From: Neoarius graeffei
Taxonomy: Eukaryota > Chordata > Actinopteri > Siluriformes > Ariidae
DNA length: 64,000 nucleotides
Assembly (NCBI RefSeq): GCF_027579695.1
Contig: NC_083592.1
Coordinates: 36,772,714-36,836,713 of the forward strand
Direction: 5' to 3'
Below are positions 32,838-44,289 of the stretch, one piece after another. Numbering within the stretch: the stretch's first letter is position 1; each line of letters begins with the position of its first letter. The notes under the pieces are model-generated. The model saw only the letters and a program-made list of their open reading frames with translations. It made no database searches and was not told the origin of the DNA. A program made the translations under genes and the position numbers.

Positions 32838-34359
32838 TTCTGTATGGATGTTCTCCCCGTGTCCGCGTGGGTTTCCTCCGGGTGATCCGGTTTCCCCCAC
32901 AGTTTAAAGACATGCAGGTTAGGTTAACTGGTGACTCTAAATTGACCGTAGGTGTGAATGTGAGTGTGAATGGTTGTCTGTGTCTATGTGTCAGCCCTGT
33001 GATGACCTGGCGACTTGTACAGGGTGTACCCCGCCTTTCGCCCGTAGTCAGCTGGGATAGGCTCCAGCTTGCCAGCAACCCTGTAGAACAAGATAAGCGG
33101 CTACAGATAATGGATGGATGGATAGACATGCTATCAGAATCTACTCGAAGGCTGGGACATGCTTCGAGTGCTGCTGCTAGTCAAAATACGGTCCTTTGAC
33201 CACTATTTCTTTATTAATACACCTATTATTTTCCAGTAAGATTTTCATTTAATATTAATGGAGAATGTTCATTTAAGAAGGACAAAGAAACACTGGGCAA
33301 TGAATGTATCAGCTCATTTTTAAATTACTTTATTATTTTTGGAGACTCAGGTGATGATATGCGCCCCCATGCCCTGATCGAGTGGGGTGTATGGAGCAGC
33401 TAGTTTGAGATGCCAATGATCCTGACTCTCTCACTCCTGCTGCTGCTGCTGAGGATGGTCCTACATAGATTGCCTGAAGATTGCTGTGGATGGTACTGCA
33501 CAGATACTATAAAATTAGCTGTGGAAAGGGCCTTTCTGTATGGATGTTCTCCTCGTGTCCGCATGGGTTTCCCCCAAAGACATGCAGGTTAGGTTAACTG
33601 GTGACTCTAAATTGACCGTAGGTGTGAATGTGAGTGTGAATGGTTGTCTGTGTCTATGTGTCAGCCCTGTGATGACCTGGTGACTTGTCCAGGGTGTACC
33701 CCGCCTTTCACCTGTAGTCAGCTGGGATAGGCTCCAGCTTGCCTGCGACCCTGTAGAACAGGATAAAGCAGCTACAGATAATGAGATGAGATGAGATGAG
33801 ACTCAGGTGATGATATGCGACCCCATGCCCTGATCGAGTGGGGTGTATGGAGCAGCTCTATAAATAAAACCATCTTACTCTTGTGAATTTTGAACTAGTT
33901 TGAGATGCCAATGATCCTGACTCTCTCACTGCTGCTGCTGCTGCTGAGGATGGTCCTACATAGATTGCCTGAAGATTGCTGTGGATGGTACTGCACAGAT
34001 ACTATAAAATTAGCTGTGGAAAGGGCCATTCTGTATGGATGTTCTCCTCGTGTCCGCGTGGGTTTCCCCCAAAGACATGCAGGTTAGGTTAACTGGTGAC
34101 TCTAAATTGACCGTAGGTGTGAATGAGAGTGTGAATGGTTGTCTGTGTCTATGTGTCAGCCCTGTGATGACCTGGCGACTTGTCCAGGGTGTACCCCGCC
34201 TTTCGCCCGTAGTCAGCTGGGATAGGCTCCAGCTTGCCTGCGACCCTGTAGAACAAGATAAGCGGCTACAGATAATGGATGGATGGATAGACATGCTATC
34301 AGAATCTACTCGAAGGCTGGGACATGCTTCGAGTGCTGCTGCTAGTCAAAATACGATCC

Positions 34360-34739
34360 TCATCTCATCTCATCTCATTATCTCTAGCCGCTTTATCCTT
34401 CTACAGGGTCGCAGGCAAGCTGGAGCCTATCCCAGCTGACTACGGGCGAAAGGCGGGGTACACCCTGGACAAGTCGCCAGGTCATCACAGGGCTGACACA
34501 TAGACACAGACAACCATTCACACTCACATTCACACCTACTGTCAATTTAGAGTCACCAGTTAACCTAACCTGCATGTCTTTGGACTGTGGGGGAAACCGG
34601 AGTACCCGGAGGAAACCCACGCGGACACGGGGAGAACATGCAAACTCCACACAGAAAGGCCCTCGCCGGCCCCGGGGCTCGAACCCAGGACCTTCTTGCT
34701 GTGAGGCGACAGCGCTAACCACTACACCACCGTGCCGCC
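34360..34739 (-). repeat. SINE-A inserted into unit 4 of the array
   Basis: Flanked by AAAATACGATCC (34348-34359; 34740-34751). The other units have this site uninterrupted, so it arrived after amplification. Confidence 0.93.
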
Positions 34740-35499
34740 AAAATACGATCCTTTGACCACTATTTCTTTATTAATACACCTATTATTTTCCAGTAAGATT
34801 TTCATTTAATATTAATGGAGAATGTTCATTTAAGAAGGACAAAGAAACACTGGGCAATGAATGTATCAGCTCATTTTTAAATTACTTTATTATTTTTGGA
34901 GACTCAGGTGATGATATGCGCCCCCATGCCCTGATCGAGTGGGGTGTATGGAGCAGCTAGTTTGAGATGCCAATGATCCTGACTCTCTCACTCCTGCTGC
35001 TGCTGCTGAGGATGGTCCTACATAGATTGCCTGAAGATTGCTGTGGATGGTACTGCACAGATACTATAAAATTAGCTGTGGAAAGGGCCTTTCTGTATGG
35101 ATGTTCTCCCCGTGTCCGCATGGGTTTCCCCCAAAGACATGCAGGTTAGGTTAACTGGTGACTCTAAATTGACCGTAGGTGTGAATGTGAGTGTGAATGG
35201 TTGTCTGTGTCTATGTGTCAGCCCTGTGATGACCTGGCGACTTGTCCAGGGTGTACCCCGCCTTTCGCCCGTAGTCAGCTGGGATAGGCTCCAGCTTGCC
35301 CGCAACCCTGTAGAACAGGATAAAGCGGCTAGAGATAATGAGATGAGATGAGACTATGCAAGGTGTCTACTGTAGGTCTGCAGAAAGATTATCAATCCCT
35401 GTCTTATCCACTCATCCCTTGCTATTGACCTGCTGCCTTTAGCAGTTAAAGTAATGCATTTGAGACATATTTAACCAACAGCACCCCTCTTCCCTTCCT

Positions 35500-35759
35500 C
35501 TCCTCGAGTTGTTTCATGCCCCTCCCCCCCGGCTGTGTTTCGCGAGCTCACTCAACAATCCCTGCGCGCTCCGGCGCGTCTCTTTATGAATGGATGGGTG
35601 TGGCGGAGGGTCGCGAGCGCGGCTGACGTCACGGCGCTGGCTGATATCCGCTGACGTGTTCCGGCAGAGCGATGACATGCGCGCGAGATGGTCGGCTCGA
35701 GAGTCCTGCGCGCGACCGCAACATCACTACATCACAGACGCGGAGCTGCGCGCGAGCGG
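35500..35759 (+). promoter_or_regulatory. CpG-rich putative promoter and first noncoding exon
   Basis: GC content and CpG density rise sharply here compared with the AT-rich surroundings. A perfect palindromic cAMP response element, TGACGTCA, lies at 35624-35631, and a further TGACGTG half-site-like motif near 35652. TTTATGAATGG upstream could serve as a weak TATA. A consensus donor (GCG|GTGAGT) follows 35759. I infer a plus-strand CREB-responsive promoter with a 5' UTR exon. Gene identity is unknown. Confidence 0.5.
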
Positions 35760-36188
35760 GTGAGTTCAAAGACTGCGGTCCGAATAATGCAAGCTGGGTC
35801 AAAAGTTTTGGAAATCGTGTCATTCATAGCTTGCATGAAAGCAGAATAGTATTAATATAATAAATAGTGTGTCAAGAAGGCTGAGATTGTAATTACAGTC
35901 AGTGTGAATTAACATAAGGACTTATATTCTTATCACAATAAAGTTGGACTTTCAGTAAAGTTTGAGGGTGCTAACTCTACACATCTCTTTTAAAGCACAA
36001 CAACAACAACAACAGCAACAACAGAGGCCAAGGCAGCTCGCATCAGCACCAGCAAAACGCCCCCTTTTGTGCATCTGCTGTGGCTCTTCTTCAGCAGTAT
36101 TCACTTCTTTTTTTTCTTCTTCTTCTTCTTCCTGCCTTCCTCCTGTGATCTTCTGCTTCTGAAGTGACATTCCTACCTTCCTTCCCAG
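35760..36188 (+). other. Putative first intron with CAA and CTT runs
   Basis: Contains a CAA/CAG run (35999-36025) and a CTT-rich tract (36105-36135). The short frames here come from those runs. Confidence 0.4.
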
Positions 36189-36430
36189 GTGAAGCCAGTG
36201 GTGTTGGGTCGCTTGTTGGGATTTGGAGCATGTTTCTGAAACTCTGATGCGAACTTGGCCCTTAACTTAAGACTGAGTCTGAACCAAACCCATCTCTTGG
36301 CTTGATGGGGCAAGAACGCAACAGAGCCGAGCTCATGCTGAAATAGAACTAGAACCAGAAGTGTATCGAGTTAGAAAGACAAGACTTGGAAGACTTATTC
36401 CTTTTCCTGAGAGGTTTACACGCACTTAAG
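36189..36430 (+). other. Putative second 5' UTR exon
   Basis: A pyrimidine-rich tract and CCTTCCTTCCCAG (to 36188) form a strong acceptor; CACTTAAG|GTAAGT at 36430/36431 is a consensus donor. The 242-bp exon has no long frame. It contains a short upstream frame, MGQERNRAELMLK (36305-36346), ending in a stop. It is unlike any repeat in the window. Taken with the CpG-rich block 430 bp upstream, it fits a noncoding leader exon of a host gene whose coding exons lie outside the window. Confidence 0.45.
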
Positions 36431-37853
36431 GTAAGTCTTTGGTAAGTTTTTTGCTCCGTTTGAAAGAGAAAGAGTCTGAATGTAGTTGAACTTCTGCCCA
36501 AGTTTCACTCGCTGAATGATTTCTATTTTGGTAGCCGGAGCTGCTTCTTCTGCTCGAGCCCCCACACGTGGCTCCGATCGCTTCCCAGAGGAGCAGTTTT
36601 GGTGAAGTGTACAGATCCTAAAACGAGTTGTTATTGTGTTTATGATTGAAATTATGCGCGTGCACAAAGCGCATGGGTTCTATGTGGTTACAGTGGGTGT
36701 GCACACAAGTGTAGTTTCTATATCCTATTTGTCCCTTTGAACCTTATGACAACATAATATGCATTATGTAATGAGCTCGCATTACATGTATTGCACAGTC
36801 AAATTCTAAAAGGCATGCCCTAAAGCACATGCCATGCAATTGCCTGGTAAAGTGTACCAACAACTGTGGGGTGGGTGTGTCATCTAAGAGTAATGAAGAA
36901 AAGTTCAGCTCCTCAGTGTCTAGTCTGTGTTTGGTCTTTGCACTGGTTGACTGTAGAAGTCCGACACGCTGCAGAACATCTAGCCTGGGGCTTGGATTCA
37001 GTTACTCTATAGAAGCAATTTCAGTAAGTGTGTCAGCTTTTGTTGGACTTATCTTGTATGTAAGATTTTCTTGTTTTATGACAAAAAGTGTAGAGGTGCA
37101 CAGTAGAATAGCAGGTACACAAAGATGCGTGAAGTCCAGCTGGATGCACAAAGAGATAATAAGTTAATTGAACACTTGGGGTTTGGCTGTTTATATTCCA
37201 TTGGAGGCAAATTCAGCAGGGTTTTGGGCAGATTTGTGCACTCTTCAAACTTTAGCTATAGGCTATTATTCTTTTCGGGTAGCAGCTGCGTAAACACTAT
37301 TCTGGGCCCAGTATCCTCTTGATTTTGTCTCACGGTCCCTTTTTTTTCCCTCAATCATACATTTCTGAGTATTGGAGTAAAATGCTTTAGTATTCATCAG
37401 AGGCAAAGTTGATTTTATATAAAAAATAATTTTTGAAACAACACATTTTGGTGCTTATTGTAGTATTGATAGTAAAACTTGTTTGTTTGTTTGTTTGTTT
37501 GTTTGTTTGTTTGTTTGTTTGTTTGTTTGTGCATTTGATCCGCTGTCAGATATGTAAATCGGGAGCACTGAGTGTTCCTGACCAGAGATCTGTCCTGTCG
37601 GTTCAGGAGCAACCAACCTTAGAAAGACGTCTTCTCCTGATTAGAAAGCTTCCCTGCCTGAGTGAGGCAATACTTTCCTCATGTGCTTCCCACCACCCCC
37701 TTTGTGTCTCCTTCTTTTTAGTAAGATTGTTGTTTGTGACTTGAGCTTTCCAAAGAGCTTGCACTCCAAACATTCCAGGCTTCTCGAGCACATAGGAGCT
37801 GGCCAGCTCAGCACAGCTGGGAACCTTATAAGACTCTGGGGCTCTGTGTCTTG

Positions 37854-37902
<49 letters not shown>

Positions 37903-38734
37903 CCTCTCCCCTTAAACTCCATACCCTGGTGCACTTGGAGAAGTAGGGGGTGGGGTAACCAGTCTCTACATTCCAGTCTGTCTAGCAGGGCAACATGCCA
38001 TCTAAATCAAAGCAATTCCCATTTGGCTTACATACGAACACACATGCAAGTCAGTGTAGAAATATTCTCAGAACAGCCTTGAACATGCATGCTATAAGCT
38101 GCCTTTCTGCCTCTGCAAGTATCTTGCGTATTCATGTGCACACAGAGGGGGGAAAAACAGAACATATCGTCCCCCCAAAGCACATGATATTTATCTGTAC
38201 CAGAGCAAGGCAGTTAAAAGAGAAAGCCATTGTCCAGTGTTCTTTCAATTCTCGCTCTCTTGGCTGCACCCGGAGTTGTTTTTGAAAAAAAGACGAGTCC
38301 ATGTGCAAAGAACCGGGGCCAGGGCACCATGGGTGATAGAGTGACATAAGAGCGATGGAGAGATAGCAGAAAAGGAAGAGAAGAATGGAGGGAAGAAAAG
38401 AGGAGTGCTGATCCCAGAGAGGAGGATCCCGTGCTTGTTGGAACTAAACACAAAAGAGAGAGAACGTGAACAAGACTTAGACCCAGAGACAGAGTTGGAG
38501 AAAATAAATGAGGTAATTTTTAAGAAGTGATGTTTAAAAGAAGTGCAAGGACAAAAAGAAATAAAAAGGAGTCCAGATGAGTGACTTAGATGTTAAAACT
38601 GATCACGAGTACGACCTTGTTGTTACTAGGTGTTACTACTAAAGGTTTTACCACTCTTTTTTTTAATATTGACCTACATAGAAAACCCAGCATCTGTTTT
38701 TGAACTTTTTCCTTTAATAATGGTTTAAATGACC
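36431..38734. other. Repeat-poor sequence, possibly intronic
   Basis: Largely free of recognisable transposons. Microsatellites are (GTTT)n at 37477-37528 and (CT)n at 37858-37900. Frames such as 36829-37167 lack motifs. Confidence 0.45.
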
Positions 38735-39060
38735 TGAATGCTACTTTGCCCTCCATGGACTACCACTTTGTTGTGGTGGAGGGCCTTGTGTGTCTTGAGA
38801 GCTATGCTGGTGAGAGCTATCGCTCCTGGTAGGGCCACCCAAGCCAGACAGGTCAAAGGGAAGAGGCCAGACGAAGAGTAGTCCAATCCTACCCCAGTTA
38901 CCCCGTGGTCTAGAAATACCAGGTTGGCATCCGGCAGGGGATAACTGTGCCTCATGGGAAGGAGGTTCCCCCAATGTTCTGGTGGCATGGCATTGGGAGT
39001 GGTCCAACTGCCACTGTGGAGGGGCATAACAGCCTTATGAAAAGATGAAATGGACGCAAC
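38735..39060. repeat. RTE-like LINE 5' region fragment
   Basis: ACCACTTTGTTGTGGTGGAGGGCCTTGTGTGTC followed by a GGTAGGGCCACCCAAG stretch resembles the 5' leader of a common fish LINE. Assigned from memory of the motif order; no frame is kept. Confidence 0.38.
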
Positions 39061-40058
39061 CAACAGCTCTAAGGTTCAAGCCCCTAACGTATCCATTAAT
39101 AATCAAAAATGCAATAATATTTCCAAGAACAAAGGGGCACTACGTTATGGTTTGTGCATGAACTCGAACTGTTGTGTTTGACTCTTTTCATTAAGGGCTG
39201 CACTCTTTACAGTTGAGTTTCATCGTTGATCTCAAACGGCTGATGAACCAGTTCATCAGGTCTGTAGCTTCACAGAAGCAGGCTCGGATGCTTCTGCTTA
39301 CATTCAAATGTGTATCAGTCACACTGTGTCGTGTGCTTCCCATTCTATGAAGTTTCAAATACTTAGAAAGCTCTAGAACATAAATCATTGTGCACAGTAT
39401 GGGGGAAGTGCATGTAGTTTACATCATCTTACACATGTGATACATTCACATACTTCCTTTCTCAATTGTAAACATACACACATGCTATGAGGAAAGAGAG
39501 CTGGGGTGATGGGATTTCAGTGCCAGATTGTTTAGAGATGTGAACACTGGAAGGTTGGGTGCCAGAACAGAGGAGGGCACTGACCTTACATACACTTCCC
39601 TTTCCTTCTGCTGTCTGCAGCTGTATATTTTCACTTTTATTCTTCAGCCTGGCTGCATGTCCATGTTGACTGTGTGGCTCACCTTTAGGGATAATTTGTG
39701 ATTAGATTTCTTTCCAGTTTGTTATCTAAATCAACCTCTCCTAATTGAATTCCAAGAAACAGACTGACTCAAAACTAGAAATTCTGTGGAAGCTGAGTCA
39801 GGGCCGGTAATGCAGTTGATGATTACACTTCCTGGGAAATTTGCTTGATTGGATGCTAACATTATTCAGTGCCATTTTGGAGATGAACAACAATACAGTA
39901 CAACATGTACTGTCAGAAAAGACTAAGGGGATTGATATTTTAACCCCAAACATTGTAGTAAATGACTTTCTGCCATAAACAGTGATCAGGACACTTCCTG
40001 TAATCACTTACCATAGAGAGCTAATTAGTTAGCTAGTCATATTTTGTATGAAGATTGA
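39061..40058. other. Unassigned sequence
   Basis: No frame with a domain and no repeat recognised. Confidence 0.4.
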
Positions 40059-40292
40059 ACAGTTATTCCACGAAATCGAGTCGTACATGAGCTGATAGCT
40101 GACGAGGCACGTAGCTCCGAGTTGGCTATAAGCTATATATGACGAGATTGAGTGGAATATCTGTTTTATTCTATCCACATTCACTGGATTTTGAAAAACG
40201 GAGCATTTTTATTTTTTGCAAATTCGATAAATAAAAACTTTATACAAAACGCCTGACAAAATAATTTCCGCTTAGAATGTAAACAAACCAGC

Positions 40293-40711
40293 TGTCAGTA
40301 AAGACACTGAAACCAGCAGCGCTAGCCAAACTACAAACATGGCCACTCAAGACTACAACATCCAAGATTCACAGCGCCCCCTGTCACCAGAGTATTGAAC
40401 TCAGCTGTTGTTCATTCCACTATCAGTACCACGCTACTTAAACCCCTCACTCACACAAGTTCAGTGTGAAGTATCGTTCTGTGGTTTCCAGTCCATACCG
40501 AGCTATTATATCTCTGCCTGTCTCTTGTTGTTTTGACTATCGCTATCCCTCTCTCATCTACCCTTCCTGTCTTGCCTACGTTTACCTGTTTGCCGATCGA
40601 CCGACCATTGCCTGCCTTCTGATCACGATTCTAGCTTCACGATTTGGCTTCGTTATTGTTTGCTCCCCACTTTCCCCTGCGAATACATCTGTAAGTGCCT
40701 GCACCCTGACA
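40293..40711 (+). repeat. Solo LTR
   Basis: Starts TGTCAGTAAAG and ends CACCCTGACA, the TG..CA borders of an LTR. It is flanked by CCAGC (40288-40292) and CCGCC (40712-40716), each one change from the CCGGC found uninterrupted in the other family-E copies. No internal retroelement genes remain, as expected after LTR-LTR recombination. Confidence 0.72.
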
Positions 40712-40788
40712 CCGCCGAAATGACAGTAGCAATTTGTGAAAAATGCTATAATGATAATTCTTGAAAAAGGAAAAGAAAAAGTTCTTAC

Positions 40789-40900
40789 CATCAAATACTT
40801 TCATTCCATATTTTGTTGCTTTTTTTGTATTTTTTGGGGGTTTGTTTTTGAGTACAGTTTTTATTTCATCCTTGGTTGGTTCAGCAACACGCTCCGCCAT
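40789..40900 (-). CDS. Exon-like frame of family E, best-preserved copy
   Basis: The frame starts MAERVAEPTKDEIK, continues KNKPPKNTKKATKYG and ends KVFDG at a GATG|GTAAGA donor (exon end 40789). Length is 112 bp, leaving phase 1. The 5' side lies about 80 bp from the inverted end of the element, so it would be a first coding exon. See the copy at 9069 for the proposed family and its limits. Confidence 0.48.
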
Positions 40901-41216
40901 TTTGTTTTTCTCAACTCACGGTATATGAGCTGATAGCCTAGTAGTAGCCAATCAGCGCATGCGATTGCTCATATCCAGTGAATGTGGATAGAATAAAAGT
41001 AGCTATAGCTAGCTGACTAATTAATACTGTTCTGGGTTGGTTTCAAACTTGTTTCCATCCATTATCTGTAGCCACTTATCCTGTTCTACAGGGTCGCAGG
41101 CAAGCTGGAGCCTATCCCCACTGACTATGAGCGAGAGGTGGGGTACACCCTGGACAAGTCACCAGGTCATCACAGGGCTGACACATAGACAAACAACCAT
41201 TCACACTCATTCACAC

Positions 41217-43132
41217 CAGGGCTTTACATTAGCACCCGCCAAATGCGGGTAAAATTCGGCTTTGGTGGGTAATGACTTTAGTCCCACTAGCCACTTTGGC
41301 GGGTGGTTTATTCTGTGGTATGACAATATATTTTAATTGTAGTTTTCTCTGAAGGCTTCTGATATAATAAACGCATTGCAATGTAATATTACGGGCCTAC
41401 AACTCCCATGAGCACCTGCAGAAACATTCTGACAACATGTTAGAATTATTTAGAATGTTCGTTAATGTCTCAGTTAAAATCAGTGATACGGTAACCTGCG
41501 GTTAATGAACGAAGCAACAAAGTTGCTGACGATTGACAAGCGCACGATGTGGTGGCATATAGCTGGAGTTTCAAATCCTGCTGCTCAGGAAAAAAAGGGG
41601 CAGAGATGATCAGGGCCGGAGCAGCATTTTAAAACCACAGAGGTCCATGATGCGCAAAGTGCGCGCCGAAAAATGTTTGACATATTTAAATGAGCGGCGT
41701 GAATTACACGCCACGCAAGAGATCTGTTCCTGAAATTACTTTTAATGGTGTTTGAACTAAATATCAGTTTTGAAAAAAAAAAATCATGTATGTGGCAAGA
41801 GTAAGAATAATTTAAGCTTGTTTAACAGTTTGATCTGGCCCAAGCAATGAGGACAAAACTGCGCTGCTTCGAAAATGTAAATTTAACAGCTTCATGAAAG
41901 TGCGCTGATGGTTACCATGGAAACCCCGTGTCTCCTGCACTGCGTTCCTCCCCCGAGTCGCGCGCTCATTCGGTTTTGTGTTCTTGGTCTCCGAGCCGCG
42001 CGTGTGAAACAGACACAGAAGACAGAATCAACGTTTAACATAATTAACAATGCACTTTTTACGGAGTCGTTTTAATGTTATTCTTTATTTTTTTATCCAG
42101 TTGAATATTTAGCGTACAAATGTATTTTCAGCTCTTAAAAATGACCGAGGTCCGGACCGCGGGGGCCTCAGAGCTGGCTACGGCCATGGAGATGAACAAG
42201 ACGCTAATAGGAAGATAAGACAGTTCAATGACAAATGGAAGTTTGGGCAAGATTGGCTAGTTCATAGCAAAACCGAAAATACCATGTACTGTAGAAAGTC
42301 TGGCAAAGATAGGCACCAGTAATTTTAAACTCGAAACTATAAAGGACCACGAAAAGTCAAATGCACACATCGGTAGTATAACGTCAAAACAGGCGAAGAC
42401 GGCTGGTCACTACAGGACAGCATTGCTTTCAAGTCCCTGGCTGTCATGAAGTCGGCTGAGCTGGAGAGGATGGAGCTGCTGTTTAGAAACGTTCACGTGA
42501 TTGGAAAGAAGTTGATCTCGCCCCAGCTATCAACTTACGGGCTGCTGGAAGCCTCAGGTCATGAAGACCATTTCTCATGGACCATTCAGACTCATCTGAT
42601 GATGAATGTAATGAGGACATTTAATGTCTCTCTCTACGCATGTTCACACACACACAATTAATAGATAATACATAATATACACAATAATACTTGATAATAC
42701 ACAATACTTGCATATCAAAACAGATGTTTTTCAATGATAAATGTTTTGAATTGGACTTTTAATATTAGAATCAGTTCAGTTGTACTGAATGTTATTTTTC
42801 ATATTATACGATATTTCATATTGTAAGGGGCTTGAATTTTTGAGTTCAATAAACAGAATACTCTGTTTATATTTTTGTCTGAATTGGTTGCATGTTTTCA
42901 TATAGGGAGCTACCTTATCAGCACTGAATACGAGTGCTACTGTAGAGATACATTATACGCTGCCATTCATAATTAAATCTAGGTCTTCCGAACTTTAACA
43001 TATCATGGTGAATAAAAAACTTAGATTTCCTGGCAACAAAATTGTGGCTAGTGAAAAGGCTGAATGGCTAGTGACTTGGGAAAACCACTAGCCACAGTGG
43101 CCGGTGAGCAAAAAAGTTAACGTAAAGCCCTG
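41217..43132 (+). mobile_element. hAT transposon, internally deleted
   Basis: Ends CAGGGCTTTACATTAGC and GTTAACGTAAAGCCCTG are hAT-type inverted termini. ATTCACAC and AGTCACAC (one mismatch) form the 8-bp duplication. GGCTAGTG/CACTAGCC motifs cluster near both ends. The interior keeps the start of a transposase-like gene. Confidence 0.83.
42200..42661 (+). pseudogene. hAT transposase N-terminal zinc-finger region, ZNF862-like
   Basis: From about 42200 the frame reads NRKIRQFNDKWKFGQDWLV, then TENTMYCRKS, and stops. A shifted frame continues with FKLETIKDHEKSNAH. Together they form a C-x2-C..H-x4-H-type finger as in the hAT-derived ZNF862/KIAA1586-like proteins of fish. One finger Cys is replaced by Ser (CRKS). 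A later frame (42446-42661) starts MKSAELERMELLFRNVH, which fits the region after the finger. The catalytic and dimerisation parts are gone. Confidence 0.6.
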
Positions 43133-43383
43133 AGTCACACCTACGGTCAATTTAGAGCCACCAATTAGCCTAACCTGCATGTCTTTGGGGGAAACTGGAG
43201 TACCCGGAGGAAACCCACACAGACACGGGGAGAACATGCAAACTCCACACAGAAAGGCCCTCGCCAGCCACTGGGCTCGAACCCAGGACCTTCTTGCTGT
43301 GAGGCGACAGTGCTAGCCGCTACACTACCATGCTGCACCTCAAGCTTGTTTCAAAATATTTCTTCGCAGTACAATGTGAATGC

Positions 43384-43755
43384 GGGCGGCACGGTGGTGT
43401 AGTGGTTAGCACTGTCGCCTCACAGCAAGAAGGTCCTGGGTTCGAGCCCCGGGGCCGGCGAGGGCCTTTCTGTGTGGAGTTTGCATGTTCTCCCCGTGTC
43501 CGCGTGGGTTTCCTCCGGGTGCTCCGGTTTCCCCCACAGTCCAAAGACATGCAGGTTAGGTTAACTGGTGACTCTAAATTGACCGTAGGTGTGAATGTGA
43601 GTGTGAATGGTTGTCTGTGTCTATGTGTCAGCCCTGTGATGACCTGGCGACTTGTCCAGGGTGTACCCCGCCTTTCGCCCGTAGTCAGCTGGGATAGGCT
43701 CCAGCTTGCCTGCGACCCTGTAGAAGGATAAAGCGGCTAGAGATAATGAGATGAG
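43384..43755 (+). repeat. SINE-A, full length
   Basis: Flanked by ACAATGTGAATGC (43371-43383; from 43756). It lies within 50 bp of the head end of the split SINE. Confidence 0.93.
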
Positions 43756-44289
43756 ACAATGTGAATGCTATCTGACCAAACATATCTCTGTCTCTTATCT
43801 GTATGGCGATGCTAGCTACTGTAATCCCTGCTAGCTCTCTAACATACTTACAAAACATCTAGTTTAGTAGAAAAGAGTTCAGTTTTTACACAAGGTATTT
43901 ATGGTGCTACTACAGTAGTCTACACTTTAAATAGATTTATGATGTGTTTAATTATTTCACAGAGCATTATACTGTATGATCATATAGTGGGTAACTAACC
44001 AGAGAACTTCCAAGCTTTTTTGGAGGTGTTCTCCCTGTGTCTGTGTGAAGTAACTTTGGGTTCTTCTCACCTCCCAAACTTGCCAGTATTTGAAATGGTT
44101 AATGAAAATTTGCCCCTAGCTGTGAATGAGTATGTGAATGAGGATGTGTATGATGCATCGGGTGGACTGACATCCAGCATGACATCCAGTGTTCCTGAGA
44201 GAGGCTCTGGATCCGAGTGAGTGGATAATGATAATGTTCCAGCTTTTATCTCAATGTCTGGAACTGTTGAATCATTCCTTACTCCCTGG

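Larger units (their letters stand above)
32042..35352 (+). repeat. Tandem array of four ~0.5-1.1 kb units bounded by one SINE duplication
   Basis: ACTATGCAAGG occurs just before the leading SINE-A (32031-32041) and just after the last SINE tail (35353-35363). Between them is a full SINE-A (32042-32391), then units starting near 32392, 33122, 33801 and 34282. Each unit joins a unique block (called U) to the 3' two-thirds of SINE-A, beginning at GGGCCTTTCTGTATGG. Unit 3 lacks the first half of U. Units 2 and 4 lack a ~39-bp segment of U. Confidence 0.85.
40059..40998 (-). mobile_element. Family-E element, copy 2, with a solo LTR inside
   Basis: Starts with the terminal palindrome (AACAGTTATTCCACG from 40059) and ends ATCCAGTGAATGTGGATAGAATAAAA at 40998. 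The interior is interrupted at 40293-40711. An exon-like frame lies at 40789-40900. Confidence 0.82.
41053..43336 (-). repeat. SINE-A split by a hAT element
   Basis: The tail half lies at 41053-41216 and the head half at 43133-43336, contiguous in SINE order once the hAT and one duplicated 8-mer are removed. Confidence 0.85.

Noticed and set aside
32720..35149. Repeated 60-residue MPMILTLS.. frame as a small gene family
   Set aside because: The frame is part of block U, runs into SINE sequence, and varies through the CTG run. Repetition comes from the array, not from gene duplication.
32392..35352. CRISPR-like or regular satellite array
   Set aside because: Units are hundreds of bases, uneven in length, and built from SINE pieces in a eukaryotic genome.
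43330..43731. Recurrent 100-140-residue frames (VASQQEGPGFEPRG.. and reverse GERRGTPWTSRQV..) at many sites
   Set aside because: Each lies exactly on a SINE-A copy, on both strands. SINE-A is GC-rich and stop-poor; the frames are artefacts of the repeat.
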